Shown here: piece by piece, positions 12,065 through 24,240 of the stretch
Position numbering within the stretch: the stretch's first letter is position 1
Layout of the letters: the number at the start of each line of letters is the position of its first letter
NCBI GenBank assembly: GCA_008933995.1
Contig: WARS01000026.1
Span: 6,524,501-6,588,500, forward strand
Reading direction: 5' to 3'
From: Datnioides undecimradiatus
Lineage: Eukaryota; Chordata; Actinopteri; Lobotiformes; Datnioididae
DNA: 64,000 nt
Notes under the pieces: model-generated
Database searches by the model: none
What the model was told of the DNA's origin: nothing
The model's input: only the letters and a program-made list of their open reading frames with translations
Made by a program: the position numbers and the translations under genes

Positions 12065-15000
12065 CCAACAAGCATCTGTGGAGTGGATCAGGCGCTGAGT
12101 GCAGCGTGAATGGATCCATTGTGACAACGGGGACAATAGCATAACTTCAGTCTGCTGCTCCTGCCTGGCTTAGCATCAGAGCCTGCCGGCCCCACCGGTC
12201 CCACCATTAAGTTGGCCTGGCTCCACTTCCCAACATCCAGGATGGGTGTGGCTGTTGCTGAAATCTTCTTTTGATACACTTGGGTTAGGACATATGTAGA
12301 GACAGAGAGGTAAAGATGAGTGAGATGACAGAAAAGTGGAAAAAGAGGATAGGAGACAGACAGGCAGAGGAAGATGGAGAATGGAAGACAGCAAATGTTA
12401 TCAGAGGGAAAAGGGTCATTGGCAGATTGAGAGGGATATTTGTGTGTGTGCGTGTGTGTATGCGTGTATTCACATGGTGAGACAGGGACAGTTGGCATGA
12501 ACTTGACCCAGATAAAGATAGAAAATAGATCAGTATGGGGATAGTGGGATATTCTGTGGATGTGTGCCGTCTGTGTGTGTGTAGAACATCATACAGGACC
12601 ACAGATACACCTAAAAGGCACCTCCTCTACTTTTTGGTGATCGCTGTGTTCCCTGTACTCTTGTGATCATATGCTGCTCACAATCACAGCATCACCCCAC
12701 CCCCATTGGGCTGCAACCCCCTCTGTTGATGGCAGAGTGAGAGATGATGAGAAGAGTGTGTGTGATGAAAGCGGGTGGAGGAGGGGCAGTTAGGTTTCCC
12801 TTCAAATCCCCCTCAGATGAGTGCTGAGTGGACAGCAGGGCTGGGATGCACTTCTGTCGGACAGGCCGTGACACTGACGGTTGTCAACAGACGGGAGCTG
12901 TGAGACGCTCTCACCCTTTAAACACAAAAATGTTTTTACCTGAATGATGAAGAGTGTTAATAACCACCCTCAATTGACAAAACATGGTCATCAATCAATG
13001 GTTACAAAGTGGCTCTGTGTTTATAAACCTCTCTGACTCCATGTCACAGCATTATGATGAAGTACAGGACTCCATTACTAAACTGTCATTAATATCATGC
13101 AGGCCAAACACGTGTATAAATTACACAGACAGCCTGCAACAGAACATCAATACCTTGCTGGATTGTCTGGCCTGTGTATGTGTGTCAGTTCTCTGACTGC
13201 CCTATTTAGTCAAAAATTAAGCCTGTGAGGTAAACAACACGGAGCAAACATTGCTTCATGTGCAGGAAAGGTGTAGTAGGGAGCACCTTTCCCACAGATA
13301 TACCACCAGAGTTCTTTATTCTCACCAAAAACAGCTGGTATCTTCCCTAATTTCTGTTGGATTAATGATTCATTTGGTTGGTTATTGAAAGATAATTTGT
13401 TTAATAGTTAACTGTCTAACACAAAACAATGTGTTTGTCCATCTGCAAAGCTTATTATCTTGTCCTCATCTGTTTGTTTTCTCCGTTGCTTGAATTTTTT
13501 AAGTCTACTACATTTTACCAGCTTTTTTACATCTTTATTATATTCTTGCACTGTTCACTATTGTTGCCATAGGATGGTTTCTGTGTTTTAAAACAAAATA
13601 GTGGGTTTTAATTATGACAAGAAGAGATAATGTACTTTCAACACATCAACACTGTTAATTATCTATTATCTTATCGATCACAATTGTCATGAAAAACACC
13701 ATGAGTGGGACAAGATGGTTATAAAAGTGTTTGAAAAGTGAAAGCACAGACTAAGTCCTTTGCCTCACAGTCCTGGTTAATGACTGTTATAACCTTCTGA
13801 CATCAAGCCTGGGGCAGAGACACTTTGATTATAATTGTGTTTCCTGGATAGATGACTTATCTAAGGTATGTGTAATAACTTACAAACATCACGTAGCTGT
13901 CATTGCAATTCAAAGTTCAGGTACAAAGTTCAGTCTAAATATGGGAGTAAATAACTACCTTGCAAATTAGATAAAATGCAGTGAAGGGTCTATGGAGCTG
14001 ATGCTACAGTTAAATTCAATAGGATTATTGTCAGGAAATAATTTGGTGTAATGTAGAAAAAGAGGTTTTATTGGTTGAGTTACAAGTTTTTGTATGACGC
14101 TTCTATGCAGTATATACACTGTTGCCCATAAAGTTGGAATAAAATATTTTTTTTACTCTTCTTATGAAATGATTATGACAATGTTATTTATTCTTGATAG
14201 ATAAAGTGTATATCTTCTCAAAACTCATCATTGCACCTGGTTAAAAGTGATTACTGATGTGTATAAATAGGAATAAAAAGACAAATGTGTCTGAAAACAA
14301 AATTATTCCAACTTTATGGGCAAAAGTGTATTAATATTATATCATCACTCTCTTAAAATAATGGCCTAAGTCATATTGTCAGTTTTTTTCAAAAAACAGA
14401 AAAAACTGAACAAAATATAGAGTATGTGATACTTATTCATCAAAAAAACATTTTTGTCAAAAAATGACTTAGGCCATTATTTTAAGAAGGTGACGATATT
14501 TGTTATTCATATACATAAAGAACACTTTAACTTGGCTAACAAACAGCTCAGACATCATCCTGTTTGGATTGTTAAATGATCTAAACTAAACTTATGTAAC
14601 AAGCAAAAAGGGAAGTGACAAATCTAGATCAGATTGCTTGACGAAAGAATTAACAGACATATTTTTCAATTGTAAGAAACGGTTTCAGTTTAGAAACTGA
14701 AGCACAGTATGGGGAATTTTAACTGTCCACAGCTGTTATTTACAAGAGGAAACATTTGAGATTACTGGTAACATGCACTGACTTTAAAATCAATACTGAC
14801 ACAACTGTAAATATTGCTGCAGCACTACAAACACACTTGCCTGTGCTGTGGAGGTTGATGTGTGCCACTGCACTCCCCCCACCCTCGCCCTGTGGCAGTA
14901 CAATGGGATTTACTCCTCCCATAATTATCTCACTCCGATTTACACTTTCCTTCTGCCCATCATTTTTAATGTGTGCTTGCATCTGTTTTCCCAAACAGAT

Positions 15001-18000
15001 GGACCAGACAGAAGACTATTTTTGACAAGTTTAATCACTCACCAATTACTGCTGGATCTAAAGAAGTGGTTTACAATTGTTTTGCTTTTATATATTAGTT
15101 TTCTTATAATTTAAAGATTTTTTTCTTAAAATAAGTTCTAAACTAGAAATTGGATAATGCCACTGACTGCCTTTGACCAAGACCACAGCCCCGTGTCAGC
15201 TCAGCCTCTGTTCAAATGGAAATTCCCCTCACAAAAACACTATTTAACTGCACCGTTATAAAAGTCACCCTTACACTGTAAAAGAACCTCAATAAAGCTT
15301 TGACAGAGATATTTCCATCCAACTAGAAACAGACATACAAGCCATCCTCAGAAGTGTTTGGACAGTTAGTAACAGGACTCTGTGTTTCAGGACCTTGAGA
15401 CTGAATGGGTCCGATTTAGGACACAGGTTGGAGTTTTAACTCAACAAGATGCTTCTGTAGTGTGAATAGAAAAGATGATGGGTTCTCTAACAACTTATTC
15501 TCTCTTTTCCTCTCTCCCTTCCTTCTTTCATTCTCTCTTTCATTGTGTCTCCCTATTTCCCTCCCATTGTGTGCCAAAGTGTATAGTCACTGAGAGACAG
15601 TGGGCCTTTGTCCTGTGGGTGAGGTTGGGAGGGAGCAGGCGGGCAGGATGAGGTGGGGTAGAGGAGGGGGATACATGGAGATAAGTCATGGGGCGGGAGG
15701 GTGGGGTAGATTTGGGAGAGGCTGAGTGAGGGGAGGGGTATGTCTGGTGTCAGACGGGGTAATGATGGCAGACAAAGTGGTGGGGGGTAGAGCAGGGAGG
15801 TATGTAAGCAGTGGGGTTAATGGGACCTTTGGGATAGTCAGGCTCATGAGTGCCAGAGTTGAGAATGTACTTAGCACGTCAGCCACTGAGTGCAGTGTTG
15901 GCTGTTGGTTCTCTCTTCTAGGCCTTTGTGGTACCGTCTATGCATCAGGTTTTCAAAAAGGCTGTGAAATGTCCTAATAGTAATGAGGTTTGGCTGAGCT
16001 CTAAGCTCTTAACTGTGAAACAACCACCTGCTCATCTACACAGCATTAACACAATCTCGCTTGGGACAACACCAACTCCACACAATTCAGTGGGAAGCAG
16101 TCCTCACCTCACGCCTTTGCTCCCTCAGTTGTTCCGATAAATACCAGTGTTAAATTGATCCAGAGCTTCTCTCCACACTAATCCAGCCTGGTTCAGTGAG
16201 TCTGCAGCCATCACTTCACTGTGCTTTATCACTTTGGACCTGCTAATCCTGAAACCCCAAGAACTCAGCTGTCCCATACATCAACAGACATGACACTAAA
16301 TCCTCAGTTTGGGAATAAACCGGCTTCCCAACACCTGTCCTATTTCGATGCTTTACAACTGAGCTGTTGGCTCAACTTCAGACCAACACCGTAAAATATA
16401 ACCAGTGGACCTGGAGTGGAGGAGAAATGTTTGCAGAGTTTGAGAGTGAGGACGAGATACAGAAGGATGAAAGTGGTGAAACAGGAGAAATTGCAGAAGC
16501 AGATAAAAGCAGAGTAGCTTTGGTAAACAAGAGGTCACAAAGTAAAATTAAGACACAGACGTGGAACAGTTTGTTTTTGCTTTGGCAACGGGAGTTTGTT
16601 TCTCTAAATTTACTTAGCAGAGCTCAGGGACGTAGAAACAGTCACACAAACAGCGGCCTACCTAGATTCTGAGATGTAGGACACAGAGAGACCATGTGAC
16701 AAGAATTACGCTCCATTTAGACAAATCATTTTATTTCTCTGTGCACACACACGACACCATGCTGTTTTGAAGCTCAGCTCAGAAGGTTTTTAGACTGGAT
16801 TATCCTCAGGGGGCATGGGCTCAGTGATCATTCAGACCTCTCTGTATTGATCTGTCAGCTGAGCACCCACCACAGTCGCTGCCCTTTAGGACATCAGATC
16901 TCAGAATAAAGAGCAGTTACCTCAAGGTCTTCTGACCACAGAGAGTTTCTTTGCTGCAGTGAGTTTGCACCAAAACAGGAGCATTGTAGGGAGTATGATA
17001 TCAGACAATGTATACTGGGGTGGTTTAGATGAAGGAAAATATGAGCAACATGTAACCACATTTCCAAACAAACAGGAGAGCCTGTTAAAGCTCAAGGTGC
17101 CACACTGCTGCCCGTAGCCAAGCGGGTCATTTTCTCCCTACCGTGAAGCCAGAAGGGGTGTTTCAAAGTTACGTAAGTTACTGGGATCTATTGGTTTGGA
17201 ACACTTGATGTTGATCCACCCACGATGCAGACAGATATTCAGACCCATTGTTATGACACAAAATGTAAAAATTTTTAGCCAAACTAACCCTTGAAATGAT
17301 ACTTCAGTTGCATAATTGCAAAGGGTGGAGGGCCAGAGTGGAAACTCCATGGCATCATTTGCTTAATTTATGTGGAAAATCACATTTAGGGAGAGCGAAA
17401 GAAGACGTCCTCTGAAGTCCTGAAAAATACACATTTTTACTGTCACGTTTCAGATGAAAAGAGCATTGTGTTTGTGATGAATGCTGAAACCAGTAACAGC
17501 TACAATGTGTGGTCTAACTTCATGACAGAAATGATAAGAACAATGTGCTTCACTTTGAAATAGAGAACACTGATTTTCTCCCTACTCTTACTAACAGTAT
17601 TTTGTCTGCAACCATGTGCCAGTTTAATGATTGTGATATGTTTAACCAGAGGGGAGAAAAGGAGCATGAGGGAAGACTAGTTAGGGAGTACAGTTGGTAT
17701 CAGGACAACCAGCACATAAATCCTGACTTGTCTACAGAGGTCCTTATTTCAGTTTCATATGTAGCTAAAGCTTGTTGCATGTCTTGCTCTGCCTCTGCAG
17801 TTGATGGGATCCTTTGTGTTGGCGGTGGGACTGTGGCTGCGTTTTGACCCAGAAACTGTGTCTCTCCTCAATGGTGACAAGGCTCCAGACACTTTCTTCA
17901 TAGGTGAGTATCAGTGCATGTATTGGAACACTTTTTATTTTTATTATTATTACTTTTTACAAAACTTCACTAGATTTTATTAAAAATCTGGTGAAGTTTT

Positions 18001-21000
18001 GTCTTTAATAAAAAGCTGAAGTTTTGTCTCCATTGTTGCAAAAACTTTTGATTTTTTTAAAGCACCGCTAATGTTTGTGTCTTTGTTTATGTTGCTGAGA
18101 AACCTGTCTAAGTGGGCGACGGAAAGTTCAGTGGTTTCACTCTGCAGTTTCAGCAATTAGATGTTTATATTGACTGATATGAGGAGTGCAAAATGGAAAC
18201 TTATGTTTCCTAGTATTGCAGTAGTTTTGAAAATGTATCACATCATGACACTATTGTATATGGTCACATCAAATGATTAATTTTATAAATTGTGACATTC
18301 CACAGTAGCCTGTAGAAAGTTACATCTATCAGTACCATGAACATATCAAATATCACATACACTACATACATACTGTCATCTGTCCCATTCTTAGTTAGGA
18401 GAATGGCTTTAAGATAGTTTATTTACACTTACAGCTCAGGTTTCTGTTGGGTGGAAATTTCTGCTACACTTCCTGCACATGCAAATACACTGCCCAGAAG
18501 TATATGTAAAAGCGCCCCCACCCCTATCCAAGCCCCTCCACCCTTCACACTCTACGCTCCACGCACACATATACACACACACACACACACACAGAAACTG
18601 CTTGTCAGGGAAAGTCTTTCTCTTATTTAATGTCTATGTATGTTACTGACATAGTTTGTCGAGTTTGCCACGCATACATAATTGTCCATGTATGATTTGC
18701 TCTTTTTTGATTTTTGGGGATGTCCGTGCTTCTTTCACTCCGGAGATGAGTGTGAATAACAGGAAAAGGCTGTCTTGTACATAGTGTGTAAATGTACAAG
18801 GGAAGGCACAGGGCTGTTAACCACCTTTCAGTCATTCACTATGCACAGACGGAAAGAGTGGGACAGTTAAAAAGGCATATGGAAGAGGACAATTATAGAA
18901 ACAGATGGCAATTCATGGCAAAGATTTGAAGGAAAAACAAGATGGGACAGTAAAATGAAATGGCAATGCATGACAAGAAAAGAGCAGGAGAGAGATGTGT
19001 TTAGCCGCCCCATTTAAGACTACCTTTCTCTTACTGTGGATAGCCACAGCAATCAGTGTGTTGCTTATGATAATGTCAGTTATTTAAACAGTCCCCAGAC
19101 TAAACTATCCTCCTCCTGTTGGGTACTTTATTTGCTTCTCTGAAACCACTTTAGGACTTAGAGTATTGTTGTGTAATGGCTGACAAGTGTTGCAGGGAAG
19201 AATTTTCTTACACAATCCTATAATACAGTTAAGACATTTCATCACTTCCTTCTTCCTGTGTGTGTATGTGTCCTTTAACTGGCGATTGGTGGAGTGTGTA
19301 GTGCTACACATGGCTTTGACAGTGAGAGCACTGTCCCCATAGACACAGCTGAGGGCACTCAACAGTTGCTATGCCCCGTCCTGTGGTGTCAAGGCCACAC
19401 TCTTTGTACTTTGAAATGACGTATTAGAAGTGAGAACAACTTCAGCCTGAAGGGAAAAGCAGTGCAGCTTTCTGCCTGAAACCAAGTTAAGAATCAGTGT
19501 CTCTTTTAATATATCACTTGTCAACAGTTAAAAGATGCACTGCATGCCTGCTGATGCCTACTGATCATTTGACACCATAAGCTGGTAACTAACCCCTCCT
19601 TCCTAACAGCAAAAGAAATCACACACCTATCTCAGTCATTGTCTCACATCAAGTCTTTCTGTTGACACAACGGGATCCCATGTACTGTCTACTTTTCTCA
19701 TCCCCACCTGAGCCCACATCACCTGGGGGTTGATTCGCCCTCTTTCACCCTGTCCTCTGCAGAGCTGTTGCTTAGCAACACACCCCACCTGTAGGAGTGC
19801 ACTGGTGGAAGCAATCTGTTGTTGAATTCCTCCCTGCAGACCTGCCTGTGATGTACCTCTCCTAATGAGAGGGTAAATGGGAGATCATGGCATCTAAGAG
19901 GACCAGAGGCAGCCCAATTAGAGCTCCCCCTCAAATCAGGCTCTTGCCAACAGGGCCATTTACAAGAAATCTCATAGGAGGGCACTAAAAGGCTCAGTAA
20001 AAGTCAGTCCACTCCTAAAAAAGGATCTGACAAAGCACTGATCATTTTGCAGCCACTTGCTCAGCTGACCACAGAAATAGTACAGTCTAAAATGTTAATG
20101 CCACTGTCTAGCAATCTAGATATTGACTGTCTCACCTTGCACATTCCCAGTCCCATGCCTCCCCCTGCTGGTGGCTTTGTAAATTAAAACTGCCAGATGA
20201 AATAGCTGGGAAAAGCTGTGCATGTTAACACAGTTGCAGTGGAGAATCAACCCACAGAAGCAGAGTGGAAGTCCCTTGTACTCCCACGAGTAAAGGTCTT
20301 ATTCACCTGCTTTTTTGTTAAATCACTGCAACACTGCAAGTAATTGGCTTACTGTATTTTTTCTCTTGTCCTCCAGGTGTGTATATCCTCATAGGAGCTG
20401 GCAGTCTGGTGATGTTGGTTGGTTTCTTTGGCTGCTGTGGTGCTGTTCGTGAATCTCAATGTCTGCTGGGTTCAGTGAGTACAAATGCACATAAACTAAA
20501 GAGGAAAAACAACTGAAATGCTTTTGTCTCTGAAGTCTCAACAAATTGATTGTAAAATACATATAAGCATATTTCATATGTAGCCTAGTTAAAACATACC
20601 ATCCACTTACAGTTATCTATGTATTTATTTCTTCAGTTCTTTGCCTGTCTGTTGATCATCTTTGGTGCTGAGGTGGCAGCAGGGGTATTTGGATTCTTAA
20701 ACAAAGACAAGGTATATTTATTATTTTCTTGATTTTTAGTGAAGCACAAGTGTGGAAAACCCCTTTGGCATCACATCAGTATCTTCTCATCTTTCACACA
20801 GATTATTGAAGATGTTCAGAACTTCTACACAACAACCTACAATGAAAACAGTAACAGCACACTGATCATCTCATACCAGAAAGTAGTAAGTAAAAAAATA
20901 AATATTAAGGGTCATATTATAATTTAAATAAAAATGCATAACTGTAGACATGTATGTTTCCACCATATAATGTTTTTTCTCTCAATTTCAGCTGAACTGT

Positions 21001-21433
21001 TGTGGGACCATGGCAAGCTCCTGCTCTGATGCCCAAACAGATACCAAGGTTAGATATGTCACCAGCCTCAGGCTTAGGGTAGAAATTAAACTCTGCCTAT
21101 TTGTTGTTTAATAAATGAGTCTGGGTGCAGAGCAAATTATCACAACTCACTACAACTGGACGCTGCTTGACCCTTCTTATCTTTGGTCTGCAGGACTGTG
21201 AGACAGGCATCAAGGACTTCTTCAACAGCAAACTATACATCATTGGGTACGTGGGCATTGGCATCGCTGGAATCATGGTGAGTCAGGATTGGGAAACAGT
21301 AACAAATGCACATATAAAAACTCCTTTCTCAGAATCATTTTATGAAAAATTGTTTTCTTCTCAACAGATCATTGGGATGATCTTCAGTATGGTGCTCTGT
21401 TGTGCCATTCGCAACAGCAGGGAGGTGATCTAA
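11082..21433 (+). CDS. tspan2: tetraspanin-2
   Basis: Four-pass membrane scaffold protein. Coding exons: 11082-11150, 17801-17903, 20377-20474, 20637-20711, 20802-20885, 20992-21048, 21194-21277, 21368-21433. All junctions are gt..ag and in phase, giving 211 residues. Membrane segments lie at about 12-33, 57-77, 88-110 and 177-202. The large loop has the tetraspanin CCG motif (146-148) plus Cys154 and Cys164, and a sequon NST at 133. The small-loop-to-TM3 region reads [18 protein letters not shown] (73-90). The C-terminus [14 protein letters not shown] is nearly identical to mammalian TSPAN2 and distinguishes it from CD9. The ATG is followed by [16 protein letters not shown], the expected palmitoylatable N-terminus. 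It lies 5.6 kb downstream of ngf in the same orientation, as in human. Confidence 0.97.
11890..11943. repeat. (GT)n microsatellite
   Basis: About 27 uninterrupted GT units in tspan2 intron 1. Confidence 0.97.
12012..12061. repeat. (GT)n(GA)n compound microsatellite
   Basis: About 10 GT units run directly into about 14 GA units. Confidence 0.95.
14117..14328. mobile_element. Tc1/mariner-type MITE, TA target duplication
   Basis: Terminal inverted repeats of about 26 bases (14117-14142 and 14303-14328) share the core gcccataaagttggaata, with two differences near the tips. TA lies on both sides (14115-14116 and 14329-14330). The interior is about 160 bases, AT-rich and non-coding. Size, TIRs and TA duplication fit a non-autonomous Tc1/mariner element. 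Confidence 0.85.
14338..14500. mobile_element. second MITE / long inverted repeat
   Basis: A perfect 24-base inverted repeat (14351-14374 against 14464-14487, core aaataatggcctaagtca) extends outward with a few mismatches to about 14338 and 14500. The interior of about 90 bases is AT-rich and non-coding. It starts within about 10 bases of the end of the preceding MITE. Superfamily is unclear because the exact termini are uncertain. Confidence 0.7.
15600..15800 (+). other. G-rich tract with G-quadruplex potential
   Basis: About 200 bases with many runs of three or more G on the + strand (for example gggcgggagggtggggtag), preceded by a C/T-rich stretch at 15498-15560. It lies in tspan2 intron 1. 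Confidence 0.7.
17959..18002. repeat. near-perfect hairpin (20-bp arms, 4-base loop)
   Basis: Arms 17959-17978 and 17983-18002 are reverse complements except for one position, with the loop atta. Looser complementarity extends outward, and a partial third copy of the gaagttttgtct segment follows at about 18018. It could be a collapsed MITE; a small-RNA precursor is possible but unsupported. Confidence 0.75.
18571..18594. repeat. (CA)n microsatellite
   Basis: About 11 CA units in tspan2 intron 2. Confidence 0.9.
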
Positions 21434-24240
21434 GCTGGATCCTCTTCGTCTCAACCCCTCAACCCTCCTGTACCCAGCCTTTAAAGACTGTAAAGCCTTC
21501 GGATCAAATGTCAGCCTCTGTCGATCATCTATCCATGGATCCAAGAAATAGACCATGTGTAAAACGTTCCTTTCCACAATGGTGCTCAACCTAGCTCCCT
21601 TGACCCGATCCTCCACTATTTTCTCTGAATATTTTTTCATTTATTTTTAGTCACAAGCAAAGTTGCAAACTTTAGTTTTCGTAACATTCTGATAAGACTT
21701 AGAGCATTCACATATCGAGTGGGAACAGTATGTTTTTCTTATGTTGACCGGACAATCTGTCAAATTGTTTTGTTCCTCATGGCCATTTGGCTACCACTAC
21801 AAATTTTTAACCCACATACTGTCACAGTAGTGTCAGTGCTTTTTCACACAGCCTTGACACTGACCCCTTGGCTGTGGGAAACTTTAGCCACAGAGAGCAA
21901 TCTGAGGTGAATGCAGCTGAGTTTGCTTATCTGTGCACACAAATAAACACACACAAATAAGCACAGACACACAAGCAACGTTGTGTTATGTGAGACAACG
22001 GCCTTAAAAAAGGTTGTCTGGCATCTCATAGGGAATCCTGATTGGTGGGATCAGAGTGGGGTGTCAAGAGAGGGAATGGCCAGTGAATATCAAGAATGCA
22101 TTCATCACGTAGCTGCAGTGCTCTTCGTACACTACAGTTTAAACTGTACAATCAACACAGATTGCTCTCTGCAAAAAAGCTCTGCAGTGATCCTAAAGGA
22201 TTTCAGGTAGCATGCTTTCACATTCCTGCCAAGCGTTAGATCAGATGGTTGACAGCACTCTCATGTCAGTATGTTAAATATGACCCTATAACTACAGCTT
22301 GCAGCCAATGAGCCTAGCTTAGCACAAAGACTGTAAATGGAGCAGCAGCTAGCCTGGCCCTGTTAAAAGATAGATTTTCCTTCAAACCATTTGAGGTAGC
22401 CTTTGTTACCTTTGCACAGGGCCAGGCAAGATGCTTCACCTGTTTCTGGTCTTGCTTACAATGCTAAATTTATTTAACCAGCTGCTGGCAGTAGCTTCAT
22501 ATTTAACATACAAGCATGACAGTGGTATCAATCATCTTATTCAACTCTCAGCAAGAAAGTGAGTAAGCTAAAGCTCCCAAAACGTCGAATTATTATTTTA
22601 AACAACTATAGAAGTGGTTTGTACATTTTAGTCCGTGTAAAATGAATCATGCATACTTAAGATTTTTCAAACAATGCTGGTGTATTGTAAGAAGTGATAA
22701 CTGAAATGGATTACTCAACTCAAGTAAATATCAAGAGTTTTGTTTTAAACAAAAATTAATAGAAAGGTTGTCTGGAGCTGCAGTAGAAGTGCATCCAAAA
22801 ATCTATAACCCTGCATTTGGAAATGGACAGCAAAATGGGTTATTTATAGATAAGGAAATGAAAGTTATACTGTGCCACTGTGAAAGATGGTTTTGAAAAA
22901 AATCCTCACACCAGCTGAATTATTACTGAAGCCCCTCTTTGTCCCAAGAGAAAAGCTCTTCATCTGTCTGAGTGACCAGGCAACATAAACACTTTTTACC
23001 CCTTCTTTGTAACATATATGCTCTCTTATTTAAGAGAGTACTCTGTTGACTGTGTGTCAAGAAGATCTGTGTACATGTTTACAGGCTAAACATATACCAG
23101 CCAGTCAACTGAGAACAGGCACTGTGGCTATTAAAAAAAAATCAGCCATCCAAACCAGATCTTTGATCATTTTCCACCTCCATCCTTTTCTCCTCTGTGC
23201 CTTAAAAGTACATCACCCACAACAAAACTAAAACTGAGAATCAATCCCTGTATCCTCATTTAATCGACCTCAGCAGATAAGATGCTTGGAGAGACATGCT
23301 TAGCCTCGAATCACTTTCATTTATCCAGGTTAAATCAGGCCACTGTTAGTTCTATAGTTTTTTTCAGGACTCCGGTTTGTAAATATGTGTGCGTTTTCTT
23401 CTAGTTGTACATTATTTGTGGCTGATGTGATGCTATTTAACATGCTGTGTGTAGACAGAGGCTTCTAGTAGTTGTACAGTGTTGTAGTCACGACAGTGTT
23501 TGCAGTAGTCAAAGCAAATCCACACAACTAAACACAGCTTCTTAACGTGCCTTTCTTTGATAACAAGCTATTTTTGAACAACAGGCCATCTGGACATAGC
23601 AAAAGATCGTAGCAGAAGTGTACATATGTTTGTAGAGTTGGACTGCAATTAATTTGTCACACATATTTGACGAGTAGCACATACGGCTCGACTTGCCCTT
23701 ATTGTTTTGATGTGTTTTAAAGCGTTGCACTTGACTGTGTCGTCTCAGAGGACTGAAATGGTGAAAGCAACAATTTCTCCACCAACCATTACTAAAATCT
23801 GTTGGTACTGAAAAAAAATCTGTTCTGAGGATTTAAAACAATTATCCTTGTGTTTATTATTTCCAAATGATTATATTATGTGGAATACAAGCCCTGGTCA
23901 AAGGCTTGGGAACAACATCAGGCTGTTGGGATGCCAGCAGGCAGTGTTAACTCTGAGGCGTGAGGCGACACAACAGAGTCACACTGTCACTTCAGAGGCT
24001 CTGCTGAGTTAAAATAGGATAAACTAGGAGTAATGCAAATCAAATCACAAAGCTTTTGCTGTGTTCCTCAGTCCTATCTGTTTGAGCAAATCTGAAGGTG
24101 TAAAGTACCACGCATGTAAAAAGACACTGTGTACACAGTCGAGCCTTTCGTAGTTGATTTGTGTGTTAATTTATTTTAATACCATTCCAGGCTTCTCAGG
24201 AAGATAGGTGTTTGAAGTTTAATAAAGCTTTTTAAAGTTA
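21434..24240 (+). other. tspan2: probable tspan2 3' UTR and flank
   Basis: No coding gene is seen after the tspan2 stop. An AATAAA at 24221 could end a long 3' UTR, but earlier sites such as 21941 are also possible. The stretch contains an interspersed fish repeat at about 22300-22602. Confidence 0.35.
22300..22602. repeat. interspersed percomorph-type repeat (remembered consensus)
   Basis: Segments such as gagcctagcttagcacaaag, ctagcctggccctgtt, atatttaacatacaagcatg and cccaaaacgtcgaattatt occur in the order I associate with a repeat very common in percomorph genomes. No terminal repeats or coding frame are seen. The assignment rests on memory of the family, not on a search. Confidence 0.5.

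Larger units (their letters stand above)
11151..17800 (+). other. tspan2: tspan2 intron 1
   Basis: A 6.65-kb intron (gtaagt ... ctctgcag). It holds two microsatellite blocks, two adjacent MITEs (14117-14328 and about 14338-14500) and a G-rich tract (about 15600-15800). No nested coding gene was recognised. Confidence 0.9.
17904..20376 (+). other. tspan2: tspan2 intron 2
   Basis: A 2.5-kb intron (gtgagt ... tcctccag). It contains the hairpin at 17959-18002 and a CA run at 18571-18594. Confidence 0.9.
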
